Positions 23,391-31,434 of a stretch of DNA of 38,248 nucleotides are shown piece after piece; positions within the stretch are counted from its first letter, which is position 1; every line of letters starts with the position of its first letter. The DNA is taken from positions 1-38,248 of the forward strand of contig JAHFAF010000011.1 of NCBI GenBank assembly GCA_023250715.1, written 5' to 3'. The notes beneath the pieces were generated by a model. It saw only the letters and a program-made list of their open reading frames with translations, did not search any database and had not been told where the DNA came from. The position numbers and the translations under genes are program-made. The stretch is from Pseudobdellovibrionaceae bacterium (GTDB lineage Bacteria; Bdellovibrionota; FAC87; UBA2466).

Positions 23391-24824
23391 TCACCACTCA
23401 GTTGGTCGATAATCTTTCAAGAATTTGCCCCAGACATGATCGCCGGTGTTGATGCCGAAGAAAATGGGGTCCACAATTCGCGCGGCTCCATCGACGATAT
23501 CTAACGGTGGGTGGAAATCATGGTTTTCGATCTTTCTCTGAGAAAGGTGAAGGGGATCTTCGTCCGTGACCCAGCCCGTATCGACTGCGTTCATATGGAT
23601 CCCGGATTTTACGTAGTCCGGGGCCGACGTGAGGGTCATCATGTTGAGCGCGGCTTTCGCCATATTGGTGTGCGGGTGCTTGTCCGTTTTGGTGAAGCGC
23701 GAGAATTTCCCTTCCATCGCGGACACATTCACGATGTGTTTATCCAGAGTTGTAACTTTTTCCATGAGGGGTTTTAATTTTCCGCACAGAATAAAAGGGG
23801 CCACGGCATTGACGAGATGTACCTCGAGCATTTCCGGTGTTGTGACTTCGGAAAGCGTCATGCGCCAGCTATTGTGGGCGCGGGTGTCGATTTGTTGAAG
23901 ATCGATGTCTCTAGCCCCTTCGGGGAAAACTTCACGGCCTGCTGTCAGATCCTCCGTCACCCAAGGCACCTGAGACATCATGGCGGAGGAGCCGATATGC
24001 AGCTGAGGCAGGCGTTCGGCCTCACTTGGAGAAAGCAATTTCTGAGCTGCGGGCGGTAGCGCTATCTCGTCCAGCAAATGTTTGTAGTAGCTCGTGGGCC
24101 GCCGGACCGTTTGGGCGGCGTTATTCAAAATAAAATCGAGGCGGTCTTCCGTTTTTAACAAGTATTCAGCGAGGAGCTCGACACTGGGAGCATGCCGTAA
24201 ATCGAGACCGTGAATCTGCAAGCGGTGCGACCATTCGCTGAAGTCCTTTTCTTTGGAATAGCGAAGGGCAGCATCCCTTGGAAATCGAGTCGTCACGATG
24301 AGTTTGGCCCCTGCCCGAAGTAGCATGAGCCCCGCTTGAAATCCGATTTTTACGCGGGCGCCAGTAATCAGAGCGGTTCGGCCCTTTAAGTCAGCCGTCT
24401 GAAATCGCTTTCGATAATTAAAATCCGCGCAAGGGGGGCACATTGTATCGTAAAAAAAGTGGAGCTCCGTGTACTCCTTCTTACAGACGTAGCAAGCTTG
24501 CGGAATTTCTAAGAATCGCTTCTCTCGTTCCTGCTCTAATAATTTCTGTAAGGGGGCGGCGTAGACAGTTTCCCTGCGAATGGTGCGAATATCCGTCGCA
24601 TCCCGGGTAATCTTGTCGCGGGCCCTTTCCCGGCTCTTCTTGATTTTTCTGTGCTTCTTCGCGAGCTTCATGATTTCAAGCCGCTCAGGGCGGGACAGAC
24701 GGCCGGCGGCCATGAGAAAAGCAGTGCGCTCTTGTTCGGGTAAATCACCTAAGATGAGCCGGTTGGCCGTGACGGCCTCTAAAATTTCCCGGCAGCGCTT
24801 AATTTCCTCGTGGGTCGGGGTCAT
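23391..24824 (-). CDS. Short-chain dehydrogenase-like protein with zinc-finger extension
   Basis: This protein of about 477 residues is much longer than ordinary SDRs. Residues 1-140 form a basic, helical extension that ends in a CxxC-x14-CxxC zinc-binding pattern (Cys111/114/129/132). A Rossmann domain follows with TGARVKIG near 154-161, TTRFPRD, ILNNAAQTVRRP and NVSAMEGKF. The canonical YxxxK reads TNMAK, so the catalytic Tyr is absent while Lys is kept. Start ATG 24824 is preferred over ATG 24869, which overlaps the divergent tpx start. It may be a reductase with altered chemistry or a NAD(P)-binding regulator. The ArsC/Spx-like gene follows in the same operon. Confidence 0.82.
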   Translation of the reverse strand: MTPTHEEIKRCREILEAVTANRLILGDLPEQERTAFLMAAGRLSRPERLEIMKLAKKHRKIKKSRERARDKITRDATDIRTIRRETVYAAPLQKLLEQEREKRFLEIPQACYVCKKEYTELHFFYDTMCPPCADFNYRKRFQTADLKGRTALITGARVKIGFQAGLMLLRAGAKLIVTTRFPRDAALRYSKEKDFSEWSHRLQIHGLDLRHAPSVELLAEYLLKTEDRLDFILNNAAQTVRRPTSYYKHLLDEIALPPAAQKLLSPSEAERLPQLHIGSSAMMSQVPWVTEDLTAGREVFPEGARDIDLQQIDTRAHNSWRMTLSEVTTPEMLEVHLVNAVAPFILCGKLKPLMEKVTTLDKHIVNVSAMEGKFSRFTKTDKHPHTNMAKAALNMMTLTSAPDYVKSGIHMNAVDTGWVTDEDPLHLSQRKIENHDFHPPLDIVDGAARIVDPIFFGINTGDHVWGKFLKDYRPTEW

Positions 24825-24862
24825 AAGTTGCTGAATATAGCCGAATGCGATAGGACAGCGGT

Positions 24863-25366
24863 ATGGCAAAAATCACTTTAAAAGGCAATCCAGTAAATAC
24901 CCTAGGGGACCTTCCCACGGTAGGCTCTACTGCCCAGGAATTCACCCTAACCCGGCAAGATCTTAAGGAAGCTAAGCTTGGGGATTACGGCGGCAAGCTC
25001 AAGGTCTTAAATATTTTCCCGAGTGTCGATACGGCGACCTGTGCGCTATCTGTACGGCAATTCGTTCAGAAAGCGGCGTCACTTCCCGACACGGTTGTGT
25101 TGAATATTTCGGCAGATTTGCCGTTCGCACAGAAACGATTTTGTGCCGCGGAAGGGATCGCAAACGCGGAGACTCTTTCTTCCTTTCGAAGCCGATTTGC
25201 GAAGGATTGGAAGCTTGAAATGACGGACGGCCCTCTTGCTGGCCTATGCTCCCGTGCGGTCGTAGTGCTGGATGAGCAAAACAAGGTTCTCTATACCGAA
25301 CAGGTGGGCGACATCGTGAACGAGCCCAACTACGAAAAGGCCCTTCAATCATTGAATCGAAAATGA
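24863..25366 (+). CDS. tpx: Thiol peroxidase
   Basis: This 167-residue atypical 2-Cys peroxiredoxin reduces hydroperoxides using thioredoxin or glutaredoxin. The peroxidatic Cys60 is in NIFPSVDTATCALSVR and the resolving Cys94 in QKRFCAAEGI, both in their Tpx positions; GNPVNTLG at the N-terminus is also characteristic. It overlaps the glutaredoxin gene by ATGA, so electron supply by that protein is plausible. It is divergent from the SDR gene, with 38 bases between the starts. Confidence 0.95.
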   Translation: MAKITLKGNPVNTLGDLPTVGSTAQEFTLTRQDLKEAKLGDYGGKLKVLNIFPSVDTATCALSVRQFVQKAASLPDTVVLNISADLPFAQKRFCAAEGIANAETLSSFRSRFAKDWKLEMTDGPLAGLCSRAVVVLDEQNKVLYTEQVGDIVNEPNYEKALQSLNRK

Positions 25367-25620
25367 GCGCCAAGGTCGTTATCTATACGAAGGAATCCTG
25401 CCCGTATTGTATCCGAGCCAAGCAGCTCTTACAGAGTAAGGGAGTTTCTTATGAAGAGCATAATCTCGAGAATAACCCCACTGAGCTCGAGGCATTGAAA
25501 GCCCGCACCAAGTGGCGCACGGTTCCTCAAATCTTCATCAACGATAAAATGATTGGCGGGTTCTCTGAGCTTCTGGCGCTGGAGACCTCCAAGAAATTAG
25601 ATGCCCTTCTAAACTCCTGA
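25363..25620 (+). CDS. Glutaredoxin (GrxC type)
   Basis: This 85-residue dithiol glutaredoxin has the CPYC active site (Cys13, Cys16), the cis-Pro in WRTVPQIFIND, and the glutathione-binding IGGFSELLAL segment. It is translationally coupled to tpx. Its TGA stop lies inside the left REP sequence (25614-25645), so the mRNA ends in that hairpin. Confidence 0.95.
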   Translation: MSAKVVIYTKESCPYCIRAKQLLQSKGVSYEEHNLENNPTELEALKARTKWRTVPQIFINDKMIGGFSELLALETSKKLDALLNS

Positions 25621-25645
25621 AAGGTATCCGTTACATACCAGGAGG
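25614..25645 (+). repeat. REP hairpin, left copy
   Basis: A 32-base sequence that pairs with itself: CTCCTG with CAGGAG, then GTAT with ATAC, with an AAAG bulge and a CCGTTAC loop. It is the inverted partner of 26332-26363 (30 of 32 positions identical). It includes the glutaredoxin stop codon and the last codons of the transposase. Confidence 0.8.
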
Positions 25646-26287
25646 TCCCGAAAGACCTTTTATCGCTGTTTTATAGGCGTTGCCTTTCGGCCACCCGCAA
25701 GTTGAGCGTCGCAATCCAAGGCGGACAACTTCGCTTTGCCGAGCTGTATAGGAAACATTGAGCCAATCGGTCAATAATTCGTTTCGGGGAAGGAGCCGGA
25801 AGAGAAAATCAGGCTCTTCGCTTAGAGGGAAAAGGGGCCTTCCTCTTCCTAGCGTCCAATTCAGGGTGCTGAATGGGTATTCCTCGGCTCGATCACATAT
25901 TTTTGCGGCAACGGGGTTGCGGAAATTGTATTTGATCGCATTAAGAAAATATTGTTCATTACTGAGAAGACTTCGCTGGTAGCGTCCTCCAAAAATCCTG
26001 TTAATTCGTCCGGATTCCCTACCTATGGCCTTCGCGCTTTCTCGGATGAAGTATTGCATTATCGCGTCTAGGTTTCCATTGGGCGTACTTAGAATGAGGT
26101 GAAGATGGTTGTTCATCAGTACAAATGAGTGGATGAGGGCTTGGTATTCAAGAGTGACTGTATTTAGGATCCCTCCCATTATCTGCCAGACTCTTTCAGT
26201 TGGAAGATGAAACCACTCTCGATTATTGGAACGGGATCTCACATGGTAGGGAAGTACGGTAGAGCGAATCAGTTTTGGTCTAGGCAT
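25631..26287 (-). CDS. REP-associated tyrosine transposase (RAYT, IS200-like Y1 family)
   Basis: This 218-residue transposase of the Y1/HUH superfamily starts at MPRPKLIRSTVLPYHVRSR, the usual N-terminus of this group. The metal-binding HUH motif is in LMNNHLHLILS and the nucleophilic Tyr is most likely the one in IMQYFIRESAK. Further family features are IFGGRYQRSLLSNEQYFLNAIKYNFRNPV. Single-copy RAYTs are thought to process REP hairpins. Here two inverted REP copies frame the gene and its last codons run into the left one. An in-frame extension up to 26431 has no family similarity and would cross the right REP, so it is rejected as coding. Confidence 0.88.
   Translation of the reverse strand: MPRPKLIRSTVLPYHVRSRSNNREWFHLPTERVWQIMGGILNTVTLEYQALIHSFVLMNNHLHLILSTPNGNLDAIMQYFIRESAKAIGRESGRINRIFGGRYQRSLLSNEQYFLNAIKYNFRNPVAAKICDRAEEYPFSTLNWTLGRGRPLFPLSEEPDFLFRLLPRNELLTDWLNVSYTARQSEVVRLGLRRSTCGWPKGNAYKTAIKGLSGPPGM
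25643..25663 (+). terminator. Weak terminator after the tpx-glutaredoxin unit
   Basis: AGGTC at 25643-25647 pairs with GACCT at 25654-25658 around CCGAAA, followed by TTTAT. The stem is short and overlaps the end of the left REP, so this is a modest call. Confidence 0.35.
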
Positions 26288-26331
26288 GCCGGGAAACAAG
26301 CATTTTTGATGCCGACTTCCGCCGATGCACC

Positions 26332-26363
26332 CCTCCTGATATGTAACGGATACCTTTCGGGAG
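26332..26363 (-). repeat. REP hairpin, right copy
   Basis: An inverted copy of the sequence at 25614-25645, differing at two positions. It lies 44 bases upstream of the transposase start. Together the two copies form an inverted pair around the transposase gene, as described for REP/RAYT loci. Confidence 0.8.
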
Positions 26364-26427
26364 AAGAAGAGACACCATCCATGGCGTCTATTACATTGAA
26401 CTCCTTTTGTGTCGGAGGAAGATGCCC

Positions 26428-28653
26428 TCATTGTGAGAGGCGGATCACGGTTTTAGGCACGGCTTTCCAGTCGAGGGGAAAGCGCAGAGGCTGGTACGCA
26501 CAGTGGCTCCAGCGTTGCCAAGAGGAGCCGGCCTTATTGAGGCTTCGGCTTTCAGTATCTTCCGCGGCTCCTTCCCAGCTCAGGTATGCCCTTGGAGGGG
26601 AAGTCATTTCGACGATAAGGCGGTGAGAGGCACCGCTATAGTGGAGATAGTAGTCCTCCTTCCACTTCGCTCCGCCGACGTTTACCGAGTAGCCGTTGCC
26701 GGGAGTGGTAATCCAATCCTCAGAAGTAAATTCATTTCCGCCAGAAATATGCTCGAAATAAGCACGGTGGAGGTCGCCCCAGGTAGCTCCATGGATATCT
26801 TTCAGGGCACCCGAAAGCTCATGAATCATTTCCGTCTGGCGCGCGGAATCGGGTTTCTCCTCCATTAAGCGATAAAAGCCAGGGTGATTGATCGTCCAGC
26901 GCTCTTTGAGACGTTCCATCCAGCGAGTATAGATGCCGCAAGCCCGGCACTCTGGGGAGGATTGAAAATCCCAGGTAGCAAGAATCTTCAGCGCGTTTTC
27001 AAGATTGGGATCAGTAAGCGGGTAGGTTTTCAGGTAGGCGATAATCTTGGGTGTTAGGAACTTCGCGTCTGTGAATTGGCTGTCACACTGAATTCTTTGC
27101 AGGGTCTCCAGGTTGTGAGCATGGGTGGACCGGATCATTTCTTCAATACGATAAGATCGGAAGCTACTTGCGTAGGCGCGCCCGGACTGTTGGGCGTTTT
27201 TGGAGGGCCACACCCGGTTATTCGCCGTTACCAGATACCCGCGATGGGGATTTAAGAGATGGGGAGATTCTTCAGGTGTGAAGAACGAATATTTTCGAGC
27301 CCCCTCCAAGGAGCCTTCTCGAACCCCTAAAGGAGTGGGGTCGGTATTTTTTGGAAGTAATCCAATCGCGCGATAACCGATTCCGCCGTGGGTGTCCGCA
27401 AAAACGTAGCTGAATGTAGGAAGGCGAAGTTGAGCAAGGAGAGAGTCCATCTCCTCGACATTTTTCGCTTTCGCTAATTTGGGAAATGCGCTCAGGTGTT
27501 TTCCGGTCAAGAGAAGTCCCGACCAGCGCAAAAGATAAACTTTTCCGTCGGGGGCGTCCAAGGGCAACAGAGGGAAGCCTTCCTTACTCCTACGAAAGGA
27601 CTTCAAGAAAAAAGGAATCTGAATGGGACCGGTTCGAAGCCAAATCGTGGGACGAATGGATACAAAGTCTTTCGCCTCCGATTCTGGAATGGCAATCACA
27701 TCAGCCACCTTCAAAAGCGCATCGGTCAATCCCCAGGCGACGTAATGATTTAGGCCACTCACGACTAGTGGCATCCCTGGCACGGTGGCACCTGCAACAT
27801 CCATTTCATCGCCTTGCAAATGAACCCAATACCAAAAAGATGGGTACTGAAGGGAAACATGGGGATCGTTCGCGAACCATGCTTTTCCGCTCTTGCTCCA
27901 CTGGGAAGAGAGTGCCCAGTTGTTGCTCCCGCGCAGGGACTCATCGTTCGGTGTGATTACGGACGCGCTGCCAGCGGAAGCTTTAAATTCCCCGGGTTTT
28001 AGAATCGAGTTATCCCAAGGAAGACCGTCTTGGGTCATTAAAGAAGCCGCCTTTTCGCCCCATGCTTTTTTCCATGCGTCTTCCGTGAAGTCGGTGGTGA
28101 ACGTTGCCTTGGTCTCGAATAAAGACTCCAGAAGTAGAATGCCGACACTATCTTGAGGACGCCAGGGCTCGGGGTCGTAAGCGATTTCCTCAATTTCGTA
28201 ATTTCCCTTTCTCATGGAATCGGCCATTCCCCGATTCACGCCGTAGGTATAGGCCCACAGAAAATCTTTCGTTTCGGGCGCCATTTCCTTGAATATTTCT
28301 TCCGCCTTTTCAGCAAGGCCCAAAAGCCGCAGAAAAAAATCATCCTTCAAATGGCTTGTCCCCAGAATCTCGGATAGCCGTCCCTGTTGCGCGCGGCGGA
28401 GGTAGTCCATTTGAAAAAGGCGGTCCCGCCCGTGCAAGTACCCCGTGCAGGCGATGGCAGCACGGTCGCTTCCCCCGCGGACATGAGGAATGCCGTCAGG
28501 GTCCCGCCACAGGTCACATTGAAGGGAAGAAAGGCCCTCGTTCAAGGGGTTACTGGCCCTGTTTTCCGTCTCAAAGCGTGCGGAGGGGCTGGAACATTTC
28601 ACCAGAAAACCCAAGAAAATTGTTATGAAAAGTGCGGTCCAACGCATGAACAT
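26428..28653 (-). CDS. Penicillin acylase-family (Ntn-hydrolase) amidase
   Basis: This precursor of about 741 residues has an N-terminal hydrophobic export segment (TALFITIFLGFLV). An alpha-chain region follows (WRDPDGIPHVRG, GYLHGRDRLFQMDYLRR), then the autoprocessing site before Ser243 in RGSNNWALS, which becomes the N-terminal nucleophile. TANNRVWPS and TPGNGYSVNVGG fit the beta chain. Family members cleave amides such as penicillins or acyl-homoserine lactones in the periplasm; the substrate is not clear here. A Cys in LVKCSS is not a convincing lipobox because Lys precedes it. The ATG at 28653 is preferred over an in-frame TTG at 28671; neither has a strong ribosome site. Confidence 0.88.
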   Translation of the reverse strand: MFMRWTALFITIFLGFLVKCSSPSARFETENRASNPLNEGLSSLQCDLWRDPDGIPHVRGGSDRAAIACTGYLHGRDRLFQMDYLRRAQQGRLSEILGTSHLKDDFFLRLLGLAEKAEEIFKEMAPETKDFLWAYTYGVNRGMADSMRKGNYEIEEIAYDPEPWRPQDSVGILLLESLFETKATFTTDFTEDAWKKAWGEKAASLMTQDGLPWDNSILKPGEFKASAGSASVITPNDESLRGSNNWALSSQWSKSGKAWFANDPHVSLQYPSFWYWVHLQGDEMDVAGATVPGMPLVVSGLNHYVAWGLTDALLKVADVIAIPESEAKDFVSIRPTIWLRTGPIQIPFFLKSFRRSKEGFPLLPLDAPDGKVYLLRWSGLLLTGKHLSAFPKLAKAKNVEEMDSLLAQLRLPTFSYVFADTHGGIGYRAIGLLPKNTDPTPLGVREGSLEGARKYSFFTPEESPHLLNPHRGYLVTANNRVWPSKNAQQSGRAYASSFRSYRIEEMIRSTHAHNLETLQRIQCDSQFTDAKFLTPKIIAYLKTYPLTDPNLENALKILATWDFQSSPECRACGIYTRWMERLKERWTINHPGFYRLMEEKPDSARQTEMIHELSGALKDIHGATWGDLHRAYFEHISGGNEFTSEDWITTPGNGYSVNVGGAKWKEDYYLHYSGASHRLIVEMTSPPRAYLSWEGAAEDTESRSLNKAGSSWQRWSHCAYQPLRFPLDWKAVPKTVIRLSQ

Positions 28654-28752
28654 CGAGACTACCAGGCCCAATTATGAAGGCAACACAACCTTCCGGACCG
28701 CATTTTTTCGATACTTTTTGGGGAAAATAACGACTGAATCAGGAGGCTTTAG

Positions 28753-29088
28753 TTGTCTATTCGAAGCACTTGGCATCAGTCCCGGGCTCGCCAGCACGCC
28801 AGAAATACGATCTGGCCCTGGTCAATGCTCGTGATTTCCGTCGCCCTGATCTTTTTCCACTTAGGAAAAGTCTCTCATCCCACTTTCGCCGGCCACCCGA
28901 TTCGACGAGATGTGAAGATGGCTTCACCGATTTTGCCGATTCCCCAGTTCAAGACCAAGCCTAAGGTAAAAATCGCGCGAGATGAACACTGGGTGAAAAG
29001 GCCCAGGAAAAAGTTGAGTAAGCGTTCGGGTTCCAAGGTGGCGAAGCCCGTTTCTGTCGGAAACTATCCCAAACTGGTCAGGGAATAG
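28753..29088 (+). CDS. Small basic membrane-anchored protein, unknown
   Basis: This 111-residue protein has one hydrophobic segment (about residues 24-39, SMLVISVALIFFHLG), then a Pro/Lys-rich basic tail (KTKPKVKIARDEHW, KRPRKKLSKRSGSK). No family is recognised. The start is a TTG, but AGGAGG stands exactly six bases before it, which argues for a real gene. It lies 14 bases ahead of the ABC transporter gene and may be part of that transcript. Confidence 0.6.
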   Translation: MSIRSTWHQSRARQHARNTIWPWSMLVISVALIFFHLGKVSHPTFAGHPIRRDVKMASPILPIPQFKTKPKVKIARDEHWVKRPRKKLSKRSGSKVAKPVSVGNYPKLVRE

Positions 29089-29102
29089 CGTAAGATGGCT
29101 CG

Positions 29103-30923
29103 ATGACATCGGGGCATCGAAACCACTGGCAAACGCTAGGAACTCTTTCCAATTATCTCTGGCCCAAGGACTCCGGGCTCCGCGTGCGCGTAGTGATTGC
29201 GATGGTGAGCTTAGCACTGGCGAAGCTCGTGAACGTCTATGTTCCTTTCCTCTATAAGCGGGCAGTGGATGAGCTAACGGGGCAGCCGCATCTCTTTAGA
29301 ATTGTGGCGCTGACCATCGGTGCTTATGGGCTCGCTCGCATCTTGAGCCAATTCTTCGGTGAGTTTCGAGATTTTGTTTTTGCAAAAGTCGCTCAACGAG
29401 CCCAGAGGGTTGTGGCACTTCAAACCTTCGAACATCTGCATCGCCTCTCCCTTCGTTTCCATATCGAACGCCAGACAGGTGGTCTGTCGCGGGTCATCGA
29501 GCGAGGAACGCGCGGAATTCAGTTCGTTTTGAGCTTCATGCTTTTTAATATTCTTCCTACTTTGCTCGAAATTCTACTGGTCACCGGAATTCTCTACTAC
29601 AAGTTCAATTTTGCTTTTGCTGCGGTCACCTTCACCACTATTTTCATCTACATCACGTACACGCTTTCCATTACCGACTGGCGGGTGAAATACCGCAGGG
29701 CCATGAACGAAAAGGACACCGAGGCCAATACCAAGGCCATCGATAGCCTTTTGAATTACGAGACGGTGAAATATTTCGGAAATGAAGAACATGAGTTCCG
29801 TCGCTTCGATCATGCGATGAAGGGGTATGAAAAGGCGGCCGTTCAAAGTCAAACCACGCTTTCTGTCTTGAACGTTGGGCAGGGGGTGATTATCGGCGTC
29901 GGCTTAGTCTCTGTCATGGCGATGGCGGCGAATGGAGTGGTGAAGGGTGATCTTACCGTGGGTGACTTTGTCCTGGTGAACACCTTCTTGATTCAGCTTT
30001 ATCTGCCTCTGAACTTTCTTGGCTTTGTTTATCGTGAAATGAAGCAGGGGCTCGTTGACATGGAAAAGATGTTCGAGCTTCTGGCGATTCACGCGGAAAT
30101 TCAAGATGAGCCGAATGCTTCCGCGCTTCAACTGCGAGAAGGAGAAGTGGAATTTCGGGATGTGAGTTTTCGTTACCATCCCGAGCGTCCCATCCTGAAG
30201 CACATCAGCTTCAAGGTTCCGGCCGGAAAGACGGTTGCCGTTGTGGGCCCAAGTGGGAGCGGGAAATCGACGTTATCGCGCTTGCTCTTTCGGTTTTATG
30301 AAGTGAATGAGGGGCAAATTCTCATCGACGGCCAAGACATTCGAAAGGTGACTCAAAAGAGTGTTCGAGCGGCCATCGGCATTGTTCCGCAGGACACGGT
30401 GCTCTTTAACGATACGATCGAATACAACATTCGGTATGGAAATACCCATCTAGCTCACGAAGACGTCGAGGGAGCCGCAAGGCATGCCAAGATCGACGCT
30501 TTCATCAAAAGTCTGCCCGATGGGTATCAGAGCATGGTGGGGGAACGCGGCCTGAAATTATCCGGGGGCGAGAAGCAGCGTGTAGCGATTGCCCGCGCGA
30601 TTCTAAAAGATCCTAAGGTTCTTCTTTTTGACGAAGCGACATCTGCGTTGGATTCAAAGACGGAGAAGGAGATTCAAGCCTCCCTGGATGAAGTGGCGCG
30701 TGAAAGAACGGCGATAGTGATTGCCCACCGGCTCTCCACCGTCGTGGATGCCGATGAAATTCTTGTCTTAAAAGACGGGGAAATCGTCGAGCGAGGCCGG
30801 CACTCGGACCTCTTGGCAGCCAAGGGTGAGTATGCTTCGATGTGGAAACGGCAGCAGGAGGCCGATGCCCGTGCGCTTTCCCAGCATCCAGAGATTGGAA
30901 ACCCCCGACTTAGTCCTGCGTGA
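29103..30923 (+). CDS. Atm1/HMT1-type ABC exporter (fused membrane and ATPase)
   Basis: This 606-residue half-transporter works as a homodimer. Six transmembrane helices lie in residues 25-310 and the ATPase domain in 345-590, with Walker A at 382-390 (GPSGSGKST), Q-loop IVPQDTVLFNDTI, signature LSGGEKQRV, Walker B LLFDEATSALD and H-loop IAHRLSTV. The membrane part (NEKDTEANTKAIDSLLNYE and VKYFGNEEHE) is that of the Atm1/HMT1 class, which exports glutathione-linked or metal-thiol compounds. It is followed by an overlapping acetyltransferase gene. Confidence 0.93.
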   Translation: MTSGHRNHWQTLGTLSNYLWPKDSGLRVRVVIAMVSLALAKLVNVYVPFLYKRAVDELTGQPHLFRIVALTIGAYGLARILSQFFGEFRDFVFAKVAQRAQRVVALQTFEHLHRLSLRFHIERQTGGLSRVIERGTRGIQFVLSFMLFNILPTLLEILLVTGILYYKFNFAFAAVTFTTIFIYITYTLSITDWRVKYRRAMNEKDTEANTKAIDSLLNYETVKYFGNEEHEFRRFDHAMKGYEKAAVQSQTTLSVLNVGQGVIIGVGLVSVMAMAANGVVKGDLTVGDFVLVNTFLIQLYLPLNFLGFVYREMKQGLVDMEKMFELLAIHAEIQDEPNASALQLREGEVEFRDVSFRYHPERPILKHISFKVPAGKTVAVVGPSGSGKSTLSRLLFRFYEVNEGQILIDGQDIRKVTQKSVRAAIGIVPQDTVLFNDTIEYNIRYGNTHLAHEDVEGAARHAKIDAFIKSLPDGYQSMVGERGLKLSGGEKQRVAIARAILKDPKVLLFDEATSALDSKTEKEIQASLDEVARERTAIVIAHRLSTVVDADEILVLKDGEIVERGRHSDLLAAKGEYASMWKRQQEADARALSQHPEIGNPRLSPA

Positions 30924-31434
30924 GATCGTTCACGCGGATACCGATGCTTATTTTGCCCTCTCTTCCGACCAGAAAGTGATGAAAACCTGGGGAATGCCCG
31001 TGCATCAGGATCGGGGCGAGACCGAGAAGCTCATCGAGTACCTGAAAGTAGCGCACAAGGAAGAGAAAATGATCCGTTGGGCGATCACCAAAAAGGGTGA
31101 AGACCGGCTCATCGGGGATGTCGGCTATTGGCGATTCGTGAAAGAGAGATCCCGGGCAGAGGCAGGTGCGAAGCTTGCGAAGGAATATTGGAGTGGTGGG
31201 TTCATGACTCAAGCCTTGGCGGCTATCGTCGATTTTGGGTTCAATGAAATGGAACTCAATACGGTGGAAGCGAACGTGGATCCCGAAAATCCCGGAGCCC
31301 GCCGTTTGGTAGAAAAAGTGGGGTTCCTTCAAGAGGGAATTTTGAAGGAACACTCTTGGGATCAGGAGAGAGCACGCTTTACCGACTCCCTTCTATTCAC
31401 CGTTCACCGTAGCCGCTGGAAGCGGCCGTGGTAG
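30865..31434 (+). CDS. GNAT acetyltransferase, RimJ/RimL type
   Basis: This protein of about 189 residues has the GCN5-related fold: LETPDLVLREIVHADTDAYF at the N-terminus, IGDVGYWRF in beta-4, an acetyl-CoA-binding turn near KEYWSGGFMTQAL, and VEANVDPENPGARRLVEKVGF near the end. RimJ/RimL relatives acetylate N-termini or amino groups; the target is unknown. AGGAGG at 30856-30861 lies three bases before the ATG at 30865 and nine before a GTG at 30871, so the true start may be the latter. Its 5' end overlaps the ABC transporter gene and its 3' end overlaps the MATE gene. Confidence 0.87.
   Translation: MPVRFPSIQRLETPDLVLREIVHADTDAYFALSSDQKVMKTWGMPVHQDRGETEKLIEYLKVAHKEEKMIRWAITKKGEDRLIGDVGYWRFVKERSRAEAGAKLAKEYWSGGFMTQALAAIVDFGFNEMELNTVEANVDPENPGARRLVEKVGFLQEGILKEHSWDQERARFTDSLLFTVHRSRWKRPW

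Noticed and set aside
26288-26431. N-terminal extension of the REP-associated transposase frame
   Set aside because: It crosses the right REP hairpin and carries no IS200-like sequence; the family N-terminus begins at 26287.
28633-28702. TGCGGTCC / GGACCGCA inverted pair followed by a T run, considered as a terminator
   Set aside because: The arms are 54 bases apart and the site lies in a divergent promoter region, where a terminator is not expected; probably chance or a regulatory fold.
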